A stretch of 6,928 bases of DNA from an uncultured Clostridia bacterium (GTDB lineage Bacteria; Bacillota; Clostridia; Lachnospirales; Anaerotignaceae): positions 1 to 6,928 of the forward strand of contig CALASU010000153.1 of assembly GCA_937888765.1 (NCBI GenBank), written 5' to 3'. Position numbers and translations under genes: made by a program. Shown here in pieces: positions 1-6,162 of this stretch (the first letter of the stretch is position 1; each line of letters begins with the position of its first letter). The notes under the pieces are model-generated. The model did no database searches. It was not told the DNA's origin and worked only from the letters and a program-made list of their open reading frames with translations.

Positions 1-1
1 C

Positions 2-499
2 TTGAAAACACAGAAAGAAGGCGTGGATTACAAAAAGCTGATCCGTCAGGGTGTATGCTTTGCCTGCGGGGATGAAGTCATTGACTACAGCTTTGTGGAG
101 CGGTTTATTCTGGATCTTCCGAAGGAATATGGTGTGACCATTGAACGGGTCGGCTATGACAGGTACAATGCCATTTCCACGGTGCAGAAACTGGAAGGAG
201 ATGATGAAAACCCGCTGGAATGTGTGGAGATCAAACAGCACAGCAGTGTACTGCATCGCCCAACAAAGCTGCTGCGGGAATACATTCTGAACAAGGATTT
301 TTGCTATGAGGAAAATCATATGCTGGAGATCAACTTCCAGAATGCGAGATGTACGGAAGACACCAATTTGAACAAATATGTGAACAAGAAAAAATCTAAC
401 GGCAAGGTGGATGAGGTCGTGGCGATCATCAACGCCTTATTTTTATTGGATCTGGATGTGCTTCTGGCAGAAGAAAGCTGGGGCGCACAGGTTATCTGA
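2..499 (+). CDS. Terminase large subunit, C-terminal nuclease part (5' end missing)
   Basis: This is the tail end of the DNA-packaging motor protein, which cuts concatemeric DNA and drives it into the prohead with ATP. Only about 165 residues are in the window. The frame is open to the left edge, so the TTG at position 2 is almost certainly internal and the ATPase domain lies upstream. The RNase H-like nuclease domain is recognisable: a GDEVIDY segment near residues 23-29, a VGYDRYNA motif at about 50-57 (Asp53), and KVDEVVA at about 136-141, whose Asp137 matches the conserved metal-binding aspartate near the end of TerL nucleases. The stretch between them, with KQHSSVLH and an NFQNARCTEDTNLNKYVNKK-type segment, is typical of TerL proteins from clostridial phages. 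It ends 15 bases before the portal gene, the usual neighbour. Family assignment is firm; the packaging type (cos or pac) cannot be judged. Confidence 0.9.
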   Translation: MKTQKEGVDYKKLIRQGVCFACGDEVIDYSFVERFILDLPKEYGVTIERVGYDRYNAISTVQKLEGDDENPLECVEIKQHSSVLHRPTKLLREYILNKDFCYEENHMLEINFQNARCTEDTNLNKYVNKKKSNGKVDEVVAIINALFLLDLDVLLAEESWGAQVI

Positions 500-501
500 G
501 G

Positions 502-511
502 AAGGAGGGGG
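502..511 (+). promoter_or_regulatory. Ribosome binding site of the portal gene
   Basis: A purine run containing AAGGAGG lies just after the terminase stop codon and a few bases before GTG at 515. It supports the GTG start, because no in-frame ATG lies near it. Confidence 0.8.
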
Positions 512-514
512 AAA

Positions 515-1744
515 GTGGCGTTTTTTCGGAAAAAGAAAGAGGAAATCACAGAAGAACGTGCTGAAGGTGCGGTTTCGGCTGATGATGTACTGCTAAAAGC
601 CCTGCTTGGTTCAGGTGAGATGACGAAAGAAAAGCTGCTGGAGATTCCGACAGTAGCGGGATGCATCCAGAAGCTGGCGGGAACGGTGGCAAAGCTGCCG
701 ATCAGGTTGTATCATCGTCTGCCGGACGGAAAGGTAGAGGAAGTCAAGAATGATGAACGTCTGCGGCTGCTGAATGAAGAAACAGGTGATACCTTGAATA
801 CGAACGAATTCTGGAAGAATATGATAGAGGACTACTATCTTGGAAAAGGCGGGTATGCCTATATCCGAAAGGAATTCGGAGAATTTAGGGGGCTGCATCA
901 TGTGGCAGAGGAGCATATTTCTGTATTGGTCGGCACAGATCCCATTTTCAAAGCCTATCGGATTCAGGTAAACGGCATGACATATCTGCCGCATGAATTT
1001 CTGAAGATCCGCAGAAGATGCAGAGATGGAGCAAGCGGAAAGTCCTTGTATGAGGAAAAACCGCTGGTATTTGCAACAGCCTATGCGACAATGCAGTTTG
1101 AAAAAATGCAGGTGCAGAAGGGTGGTAACAAACGAGGTTTTATCGAAACGGAAAAGAAACTGTCTGAAGGGGCAATGAAAGCGATCAAAGATGCGTGGAA
1201 GAATCTCTACAGCACCGATTCTGACAGGGTGGTCATTCTGAATGACGGTGCAAAATTCAAGGAAAGCAGCAATACTTCTGTTGAAATGCAGCTGTATGAA
1301 AATAAAGAAGCCAACAGCGGCGAAATCTGCAAGATCTTCGGCTTTTCGCAGAAGATTCTGACAGGCGGTGCAACGGAAGCAGACAGAAAAGAATATCTGG
1401 AAGCGGTGGTGGAGCTTCTGAACACCATAGAAACTGCTTTAGATACGGACTTACTTCTGGAAACAGAAAAGGGGTCCTTTTATTTTGCATTCGATACCAG
1501 AGAACTGACCAGAGGCAACATCAAAGAACGATATGAAGCGTATGAGATCGGTCTGAAAAACAATTTCCTGCAGATTGATGAAGTGCGTGAGCGGGAAGAC
1601 TGGGAGCCTTTGGGTATCAATTTCCTGCGTCTGGGTCTGGACAGTGTGCTGGTAGATATGAAAACCAAGAAAATCTATACACCGAATACAAATGAGGTGC
1701 AGGATATGAATTTTTTAGGAGGGGGTGAGAAGCGTGAAGATTGA
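515..1744 (+). CDS. Portal protein, HK97 family
   Basis: The portal forms the dodecameric ring at one capsid vertex through which DNA enters and leaves and to which the neck binds. The protein is 409 residues, a normal length for HK97-type portals. Visible family features: the early helix IPTVAGCIQKLAGTVAKLP (about 44-62), the clip/stem entry segment with GKGGYAYIRKE (about 110-120), LPHEFLKIRRRCRDGASGKS (about 158-177) matching the usual 'hik..grdGi.G.S' region, FGFSQKILTG (about 275-284), and the C-terminal NFLQIDEVREREDWEPL segment (about 350-366). The N-terminus is basic (FRKKK) and followed by EERA at residues 13-16, a pattern discussed in the findings. The GTG start is supported by a strong ribosome binding site. 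Its 3' end overlaps the protease start by 11 bases, implying translational coupling. Family confidence is high. Confidence 0.93.
   Translation: MAFFRKKKEEITEERAEGAVSADDVLLKALLGSGEMTKEKLLEIPTVAGCIQKLAGTVAKLPIRLYHRLPDGKVEEVKNDERLRLLNEETGDTLNTNEFWKNMIEDYYLGKGGYAYIRKEFGEFRGLHHVAEEHISVLVGTDPIFKAYRIQVNGMTYLPHEFLKIRRRCRDGASGKSLYEEKPLVFATAYATMQFEKMQVQKGGNKRGFIETEKKLSEGAMKAIKDAWKNLYSTDSDRVVILNDGAKFKESSNTSVEMQLYENKEANSGEICKIFGFSQKILTGGATEADRKEYLEAVVELLNTIETALDTDLLLETEKGSFYFAFDTRELTRGNIKERYEAYEIGLKNNFLQIDEVREREDWEPLGINFLRLGLDSVLVDMKTKKIYTPNTNEVQDMNFLGGGEKRED
1717..1725 (+). promoter_or_regulatory. Ribosome binding site deciding the protease start
   Basis: The run AGGAGGGGG lies inside the portal reading frame. 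It abuts GTG at 1725, leaving no spacer, but stands about 8 to 11 bases before GTG at 1734. The second GTG is therefore the better start. Confidence 0.7.
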
Positions 1745-2324
1745 AGTACGGGCAGATGAAACTGTGAAGATTACGGGCTATGTGAATGTAGTGGAAAGGG
1801 AAAGCAGGCCTGTTATTACGACCAGAGGGCGTGTTAACGAGCAGATCGAAAGCGGTGTATTTGAACGTGCGCTTGCGGAAGCGGGTGCAGTCAGTATGAC
1901 GATTGACCACATTGCTGACAGAGAAGTGGCAAATACGGCAAATGGCACACTGTTTCTGAAAGAAGATGCCATCGGCTTACGAGCGAAAGCTATTGTCAGT
2001 GATAAAACTGTGGTACAGGCTGCCAAAGAAAAGAAGATCAAAGGCTGGAGTTTCGGCATGAGAAATGTGCAGGATTCCATTGAGGAACGTGCGGAAAGGC
2101 TGCCGCTCAGACGCATTAAGAAGCTCTCTCTTGACCATATTACACTGGTCATCGGCAAAACACCTGTATACAGCGCAACCAGCGTGGAGCTGCGAGCTGA
2201 CAAAGAAGAAGACATCGAAACAAGAGCATTTGCGGATGAGGTGGATTTCTGTGTAGAGGAAAAACGGGCAGAAATCGACTACAGCGCATATGAAGAACGG
2301 CTGAACAGACTGAAAGGAGAATGA
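1734..2324 (+). CDS. Prohead maturation protease, HK97 family (peptidase S78/U35 type)
   Basis: This serine protease is packed inside the prohead, removes the capsid protein's N-terminal scaffolding domain and then itself. It is 196 residues from the preferred GTG at 1734; GTG at 1725 would add three residues but has no spacer to its ribosome binding site. The N-terminal ITGYVNVVERES segment (about 13-24) matches the family's 'i.GyaavFn' start. The probable catalytic histidine is His59 in TIDHIADRE and the probable serine is Ser106 in IKGWSFGM, both in the expected places. The following LDHITLVIGKTPVYSAT strand (about 133-149) matches the 'EvSlvt.PAy..a' element. The last 45 residues are charged, carry three E-x-R-A copies, and look like a removable tail. 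It lies between portal and capsid genes, the normal position. Assignment is firm; catalytic residues are inferred from motif position. Confidence 0.92.
   Translation: MKIEVRADETVKITGYVNVVERESRPVITTRGRVNEQIESGVFERALAEAGAVSMTIDHIADREVANTANGTLFLKEDAIGLRAKAIVSDKTVVQAAKEKKIKGWSFGMRNVQDSIEERAERLPLRRIKKLSLDHITLVIGKTPVYSATSVELRADKEEDIETRAFADEVDFCVEEKRAEIDYSAYEERLNRLKGE
2314..2320 (+). promoter_or_regulatory. Ribosome binding site deciding the capsid start
   Basis: AAGGAGA directly precedes ATG at 2321 with no spacer, but is about 6 to 7 bases before the second in-frame ATG at 2327. This favours 2327 as the start of the major capsid protein. Confidence 0.65.
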
Positions 2325-2326
2325 AA

Positions 2327-3499
2327 ATGGCGTTTTTGAAAAAACTGCAGGAGCAGAAAGATGCAAAAATGAAGGAAATGAAAGCAATTCTGGATAAAGC
2401 GAAGACGGAAGAAAGAGCAATGGATGAAGCGGAACAGAACGCTTTTGACAAGCTGGAAAAAGAAATTGCGGACATCAAAAAAACGATGGAAGCAGAAGAA
2501 CGTGCAGAAGCGATGAATCTGCATACAAAAACAACGAAAGAATCCGCAAAAGAGGAACTGGAAGAACGTGCTTTTGTGGATTATGTGATGAAAACTGTGG
2601 AAAACCGTGCGGGCGGACAGAATCTGGACTTCGGTTCGAATGGTGCGATCATTCCTACCAGCATTGTCCATAAGATCATCAAGGAAGTAAAAGATAGATG
2701 CCCGATCCTGGCAAGAGCGACCGTATACCATTTGAAAGGGAAGCTGATGATCCCTGTTTATGGTGCAACGGACGCAGGAGATGATATTACGGTATCCTAT
2801 TCCAGAGATTTTGAAGAGCTGACTGCAAATGCAGGGAAATTCAAAAGCATTGAGCTGGACGGCTTTCTGATCGGAGCATTGACGCTGATTGGCAAACAGC
2901 TGGAAACAAACAGCGTATTTGACACAACGGCTTTCATTGTGGCACAGATGAGCGAAGCGATCGCACTGTTTCTGGAAGGCGAACTGCTGAAAGGCACAAA
3001 AGACAAAATGACAGGTGCGCTGTCTGTAAAAAATGCGGTAACTGCTGCAAGCGAAACAGCGATCACGGCGGATGAACTGATTACACTGCAGGCGAAAGTA
3101 AAACAGGTATATCAGGGGAATGCCTGCTGGATCATGCACCCCGATACTTTCCTGGCAGTGAGGCTGCTGAAAGATGCAAACAAAAGATACCTGCTGCAGG
3201 ATGATATTACAGGGACATTCCCTCATATCCTGCTGGGCAAGCCCATTTTCCTGTCCGACAATATGCCGAAAACGGCTGCAGGTGAAAAAGCAGTCCTGTA
3301 TGGCGATCTAAGCGGGCTGTCTGTCAACATCAGAGAAAATCTGGAGATTCAGGTACTGCGTGAGAAATATGCAACGATGCATGCCCTGGGCGTAGTGGCA
3401 TGGATGGAAGCAGATTCCAAAGTAACAGATCATCAGAGAATGGCAGTACTGCAGATGGCTGGAACGGCGGCGACAACAACAGGAGATGAAACAGCGTGA
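2327..3499 (+). CDS. Major capsid protein, HK97 fold, with N-terminal scaffolding (delta) domain
   Basis: This is the shell protein of the icosahedral head. It is 390 residues from ATG 2327; ATG 2321 would add only two. Residues 1 to about 95 are highly charged, rich in Glu, Lys and Ala, and look like a coiled coil. This is the delta domain that replaces a separate scaffold, and no scaffold gene is present. The shell domain begins near NLDFGSNGAIIP (99-110), followed by a probable E-loop (about 145-165, ending DFEELTAN), the spine helix region around AFIVAQMSEAIALFLEGELL, and an A-domain segment ACWIMHPDTF matching the family's 'v.np.d'. The protease gene immediately upstream supports processing. 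E-x-R-A occurs at residues 28-31, 57-60, 79-82 and 92-95 but not in the shell domain. The stop codon overlaps the next gene's GTG. Family certain; processing site inferred. Confidence 0.95.
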   Translation: MAFLKKLQEQKDAKMKEMKAILDKAKTEERAMDEAEQNAFDKLEKEIADIKKTMEAEERAEAMNLHTKTTKESAKEELEERAFVDYVMKTVENRAGGQNLDFGSNGAIIPTSIVHKIIKEVKDRCPILARATVYHLKGKLMIPVYGATDAGDDITVSYSRDFEELTANAGKFKSIELDGFLIGALTLIGKQLETNSVFDTTAFIVAQMSEAIALFLEGELLKGTKDKMTGALSVKNAVTAASETAITADELITLQAKVKQVYQGNACWIMHPDTFLAVRLLKDANKRYLLQDDITGTFPHILLGKPIFLSDNMPKTAAGEKAVLYGDLSGLSVNIRENLEIQVLREKYATMHALGVVAWMEADSKVTDHQRMAVLQMAGTAATTTGDETA

Positions 3500-3798
3500 A
3501 AATGAGCGAGGTCACGATTGCGGACCTGAAACTGTTTTGCAGGGCAGATGACATCGGAGAGGAAGAAGATAGCATCTTTCAGGGGATTCTGGAAGCGGGG
3601 CGACAGTTTGTGATGAGCCAGACGGGCATGACGGCAGAGGAATGTGATGAAAAAGCAGATCTGACGATTGCCATGCTGATGTTCTGCTCGGATCTGTACG
3701 ATAACAGGACATATTCCGTAGCGGCAACGAAAACGCCGAAAGAAAATCCTGCGGTAAAAGCGATCCTTGACCAGTACAACATGAATATGCTGGCGTGA
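3496..3798 (+). CDS. Head-tail connector, HK97 gp6-like
   Basis: This 100-residue protein resembles the gp6-like connector family, whose members form a ring below the portal and begin the neck. The opening VTIADLKLFCRADDIGEEED (about 6-25), followed by a helical segment with ILEAGRQFVMSQTGM (about 31-45), matches the family's usual 'L..lk.yLrid...eD..i..li.aA...ie..tG' layout. A second helical stretch, LTIAMLMFCSDLYDNRT (about 56-72), agrees with the family's later helix. The GTG start at 3496 forms a GTGA overlap with the capsid stop and stands 10 bases after AGGAG at 3481-3485. An in-frame ATG at 3502 is the alternative and would remove two residues. Length and position between capsid and head-closure genes support the call. 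Confidence 0.85.
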   Translation: MKMSEVTIADLKLFCRADDIGEEEDSIFQGILEAGRQFVMSQTGMTAEECDEKADLTIAMLMFCSDLYDNRTYSVAATKTPKENPAVKAILDQYNMNMLA

Positions 3799-3815
3799 AA
3801 TACGCAGTTGACTTC

Positions 3816-3825
3816 GGAAGGAGGG
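3816..3825 (+). promoter_or_regulatory. Ribosome binding site deciding the head-closure start
   Basis: GGAAGGAGGG is one of the strongest ribosome binding sites in the window and sits five bases before ATG at 3831. It argues against the upstream in-frame GTG at 3795, which overlaps the previous stop codon but lies upstream of this site. Confidence 0.8.
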
Positions 3826-3830
3826 GCAGA

Positions 3831-4181
3831 ATGCAGGCGGGAGCGTTAAAACATCGTGTGCAGATCCTGCGGATTCAGAAAGATACCACAGGGCTGTTTG
3901 TGAAAACGGAATATGTACCGCTGAAAACGGTATGGGCGAAAGTGAATGGTCTGTATGGCAGTGAAAAATGGACTGCCACGGAATACGATGCCAAAAATAC
4001 GGCAGAGTTTACCATCCGTTATGCAGCTTGCCCCGATCTGACTGTGCAGGACAGGTTGAACTTCCGTGGAAGGCTTTATAACGTCATACATATCGATAAT
4101 GTGCTGTTCCAGAATCATTTTCTGAAGATCACGGCGACAGCAGAGGAAGAAGGTGCAGAAGATGACGGAGGAATTGGATAA
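3831..4181 (+). CDS. Phage head closure / head-tail joining protein (SPP1 gp16-like family)
   Basis: This small neck protein is expected to plug the portal-connector ring after packaging and offer the surface to which the tail docks. From ATG 3831 it is 116 residues and opens MQAGALKHRVQILR, matching the family's characteristic 'm..g.lrhRi.i..' start. The GTG at 3795 would add a 12-residue basic extension with no family counterpart. Further family features are VWAKVNGLYGSE (about 34-45) and the beta-hairpin FRGRLYNVIHIDNV (about 78-91), followed by FLKITATAEE (about 97-106). The protein ends in an acidic, glycine-rich tail. Its 3' end overlaps the next gene by about 20 bases. Assignment rests on the N-terminal motif, size and position. 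Confidence 0.87.
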   Translation: MQAGALKHRVQILRIQKDTTGLFVKTEYVPLKTVWAKVNGLYGSEKWTATEYDAKNTAEFTIRYAACPDLTVQDRLNFRGRLYNVIHIDNVLFQNHFLKITATAEEEGAEDDGGIG

Positions 4182-4626
4182 GCTCTGTGATTCCTTTGAT
4201 ACACTGGAAAAGAAGTTTTCCGAAGAACGGCGGGAACTGGTGGAAAGAGCCGGGGAAAAGATGTATCAGAAAGTGCTGCGGAACATTGATGCAACAACAA
4301 AAAAAAGCACTGGCAAGCTGCGGGATGCCTGCTATAAGCACGTTGGCAGTGAAGGCGGGTATGTGGCTGTAAGAAATAACCACAAGAAAGCACCCCATGC
4401 GCATCTGGTGGAACATGGGCATAACAACGTAACCGGCGGCAAACTGAAACTGACAAAAAAAGATCTTGCGGAAGGCAAGAAAAAAGGGAAAATCGTTTCC
4501 AAAGAGGGGAAAAAAGCATGGACAAACGGGCGGTTTATGTACCGTAACGCTATGAATGAACTGGAAGATGAACTGATGCAGGAAGCAGAAGAACTGGCAG
4601 AAAGACTGGTGGAGGAATTATTTTGA
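4162..4626 (+). CDS. HK97 gp10 family neck/tail protein
   Basis: This 154-residue protein belongs to the HK97-gp10-like family of head-tail junction components. The diagnostic motif is APHAHLVEHGHN at about 78-89, matching the family's 'HAhLvE.GHr'. The N-terminal 40 residues and the last 30 look strongly helical and charged (ELEDELMQEAEELAERLVEE near the end). Between them, residues about 94-119 form a lysine-rich, glycine-containing stretch that is probably a flexible loop. GRFMYRNAM (about 123-131) matches the conserved 'gf...a' segment before the last helix. ATG 4162 is preferred because AAGAAGG lies about eight bases upstream. GTG 4153, with AGAGGA upstream, is possible and adds three residues. 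Two in-frame runs of seven to eight A occur but look incidental. The exact structural role in this phage is inferred from order. Confidence 0.85.
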   Translation: MTEELDKLCDSFDTLEKKFSEERRELVERAGEKMYQKVLRNIDATTKKSTGKLRDACYKHVGSEGGYVAVRNNHKKAPHAHLVEHGHNNVTGGKLKLTKKDLAEGKKKGKIVSKEGKKAWTNGRFMYRNAMNELEDELMQEAEELAERLVEELF

Positions 4627-5084
4627 GAATGACAACGAGAGCCATTACAGAAGCAGTGGCGGCAAAGATCAAAGAGAACATACCCGAAGCAGAAGTGTAT
4701 ATGGGGAGCATCGAGGAAAAAGCAAAAAGACCCGCCTTTCTGTATCTGCCTATATATTCGGATGAAAAAAAGGTCAGTCTGCATACATCCAGAAAAACAC
4801 TGGAGCTGCAGATCATATTCTTCGGCAGAACGGATGGAGCTGGCAAAGAGGATTTTATGCAGCGTATGGAAGTTCTGGATCGGATAGACGGCTTTCTGCA
4901 GAGTTTTGAACTGGAAGTTCTGGACAGGATCCTGCATTTTGAATCGGAAACAAAGGATGCAGATGGACAGATGGCAATATATCTGAGGTTTCAGTTTCTG
5001 GATGAAGCGGAAGGAACAGCGGCAGAGAAATCGGAAACGGCGGAACATGTTGCTGTAAATCTGTTTGTGAACAGGAAGGAGTGA
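4623..5084 (+). CDS. Tail terminator / tail completion protein
   Basis: This protein most likely caps the head-proximal end of the tail, stops its growth and joins it to the neck. The family is less distinctive than its neighbours, so the call rests on its position between the gp10-family gene and the sheath, its 153-residue length, and its fold pattern. That pattern is an N-terminal helix (ITEAVAAKIKENIP), a short exposed VYMGSIEEKAKRPAFLYLPI stretch (about 25-44), a beta strand TLELQIIFFG (about 59-68), a helix (EDFMQRMEVLDRIDGFLQ), and a closing beta strand AIYLRFQFLD (about 118-127). This resembles terminators of Bacillota myophages. TTG 4623 forms a TTGA overlap with the previous stop and is 7 bases from GGAGG at 4611-4615. 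ATG 4629, 13 bases from it, is the alternative start. Confidence 0.75.
   Translation: MRMTTRAITEAVAAKIKENIPEAEVYMGSIEEKAKRPAFLYLPIYSDEKKVSLHTSRKTLELQIIFFGRTDGAGKEDFMQRMEVLDRIDGFLQSFELEVLDRILHFESETKDADGQMAIYLRFQFLDEAEGTAAEKSETAEHVAVNLFVNRKE
5073..5082 (+). promoter_or_regulatory. Ribosome binding site of the sheath gene
   Basis: AGGAAGGAGT overlaps the terminator gene's last codons and precedes ATG 5092 by about ten bases. It fits the strong expression expected of sheath protein. Confidence 0.7.
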
Positions 5085-5091
5085 GAAAAGA

Positions 5092-6147
5092 ATGGGCTTG
5101 CCCAATATCATTATTGAATTTAAAAGCAAGGCTTCTACAGCCATTCGCAGGGGCGAAAGAGGTATCGTTGCAGTGATGCTGCTGGAAGACGGAGCGGAAA
5201 CAACGGTAACGAAACTGGAAGACATTACCCAGCTGCCTGATGACCTTTCGGATACAAATAAGGCGTATCTGGAAAGAGCCTTTTTAGGCGGTCAGAAGCC
5301 TGTAAAATATGTGCAGCTGATCCGCACAGACAGCGTGGAAAATGGTCTGCCTGTATTGGAAACGATTAAATTTGACTATTTTGCTGCACCGCCCGAAGTA
5401 ACGGAAGTGGAAGTCATGACCATTTCTATTTACTTCAAAACGCTGCGGGATAATAAGAAGATCAGAGTAAAAGCGGTACTGCCGCATTGCAAGGCAGACC
5501 ATGAATCGGTCATTAACTGTACGACAGATGACATCAGAGTGGGAGACAATACCTATTCTGCTGCGGAATACTGTTCCAGAATTGCGGGGATACTTGCGGG
5601 CACACCGCTGAATGTGAGCTGTACATACTATGTACTTTCCGAAGTGGACGATGTGCCGAGATGCAGCAGAAGTGAACTGGACGAACGCATTGACAATGGG
5701 GAATTTGTGCTTTTCCATGACGGCGAAAAGGTCAAGGTCGGCAGAGAAGTTAACAGCCTGCAGACGCTGGGCGAAAACAAAGGGCGTATTTATACCTCTA
5801 TCAAGGGCGTGGATACGATGGATATGATCTACAATGATATTCACGATACCATTGAGGAAGTGTATATCGGTAAATTTGCGAATAACTATGATAATAAGTG
5901 TCTGATCATCGTTGCGATCCAGACCTATCTGGAAACACTGCGGAATGAAGCAATTCTGGATGATGGCATCAAGGTCGGTATCGACTTGGAACGCCAGACG
6001 ATGTGGCTGAAGGAAAACGGCTTCGATGTTTCTGATATGACAGAACAGGAGATCAAGGAAGCGAATACGGAAAGCTATGTTTTCCTGACAGGTAGCTATA
6101 AGATCCTGTATGCGATCGAAGATGTGGAAGTTATTTTTGAAATCTAA
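5092..6147 (+). CDS. Contractile tail sheath protein, XkdK-like
   Basis: The sheath polymerises around the tail tube and contracts to drive the tube into the host. This protein is 351 residues, close to the short sheaths of clostridial myophages and shorter than PBSX XkdK (roughly 460-470). Visible features: an N-terminal beta domain opening GLPNIIIEFKSKA (2-14) with RRGERGIVAVML (19-30); the conserved core segment YSAAEYCSRIAGILAGTPLN (155-174) with SCTYYVL just after; a beta segment FVLFHDGEKVKVGREVNSLQ (205-224), matching the family's 'g.v....g..v.i.r.vNtl.t'; and a C-terminal domain ending SYKILYAIEDVEVIFEI, expected to provide the strand exchange between neighbouring subunits. Short length suggests no surface decoration domain. 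It sits directly before the tube gene, as usual. Assignment is firm. Confidence 0.92.
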   Translation: MGLPNIIIEFKSKASTAIRRGERGIVAVMLLEDGAETTVTKLEDITQLPDDLSDTNKAYLERAFLGGQKPVKYVQLIRTDSVENGLPVLETIKFDYFAAPPEVTEVEVMTISIYFKTLRDNKKIRVKAVLPHCKADHESVINCTTDDIRVGDNTYSAAEYCSRIAGILAGTPLNVSCTYYVLSEVDDVPRCSRSELDERIDNGEFVLFHDGEKVKVGREVNSLQTLGENKGRIYTSIKGVDTMDMIYNDIHDTIEEVYIGKFANNYDNKCLIIVAIQTYLETLRNEAILDDGIKVGIDLERQTMWLKENGFDVSDMTEQEIKEANTESYVFLTGSYKILYAIEDVEVIFEI

Positions 6148-6162
6148 GAAGGGGGCAAAGAG

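Noticed and set aside
56..66. C-x-x-C pair in the terminase fragment as a zinc site
   Set aside because: Only one pair is present (residues 19 and 22), with no second pair at suitable spacing, and the flanking GDEVIDY segment fits the nuclease domain without metal knuckles.
2477..2484. AAAAAAAC run in the capsid delta domain as a frameshift site
   Set aside because: The phase is wrong for a canonical X XXY YYZ slip in the capsid reading frame.
2279..3226. Long minus-strand open frame opposite the capsid gene (315 codons)
   Set aside because: Its translation is Cys/Phe/His-rich and low in ordinary composition, it has no ribosome binding site I can see, and it lies wholly opposite two certain genes (end of protease, capsid). 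It is a shadow of the codon bias on the other strand.
4299..4461. Two in-frame A AAA AAA heptamers (4299-4305 and 4455-4461) in the gp10-family gene
   Set aside because: A shift at the first reaches a stop within about eleven codons, and the second gives a short meaningless tail. They follow from lysine-rich coding with AAA preference.
4766..4772. In-frame A AAA AAG slippery heptamer in the tail terminator gene
   Set aside because: The heptamer is a classic -1 frameshift sequence and is in the right frame, but the -1 product would end after about 45 unremarkable codons. I see no convincing downstream stem, and terminators are not known to be frameshifted.
4332..5225. Minus-strand open frame of 297 codons across the gp10-family, terminator and sheath starts
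   Set aside because: It is opposite three supported genes, with serine- and phenylalanine-rich translation of the kind produced by antisense reading of GAA/AAA-rich genes. No recognisable domain.
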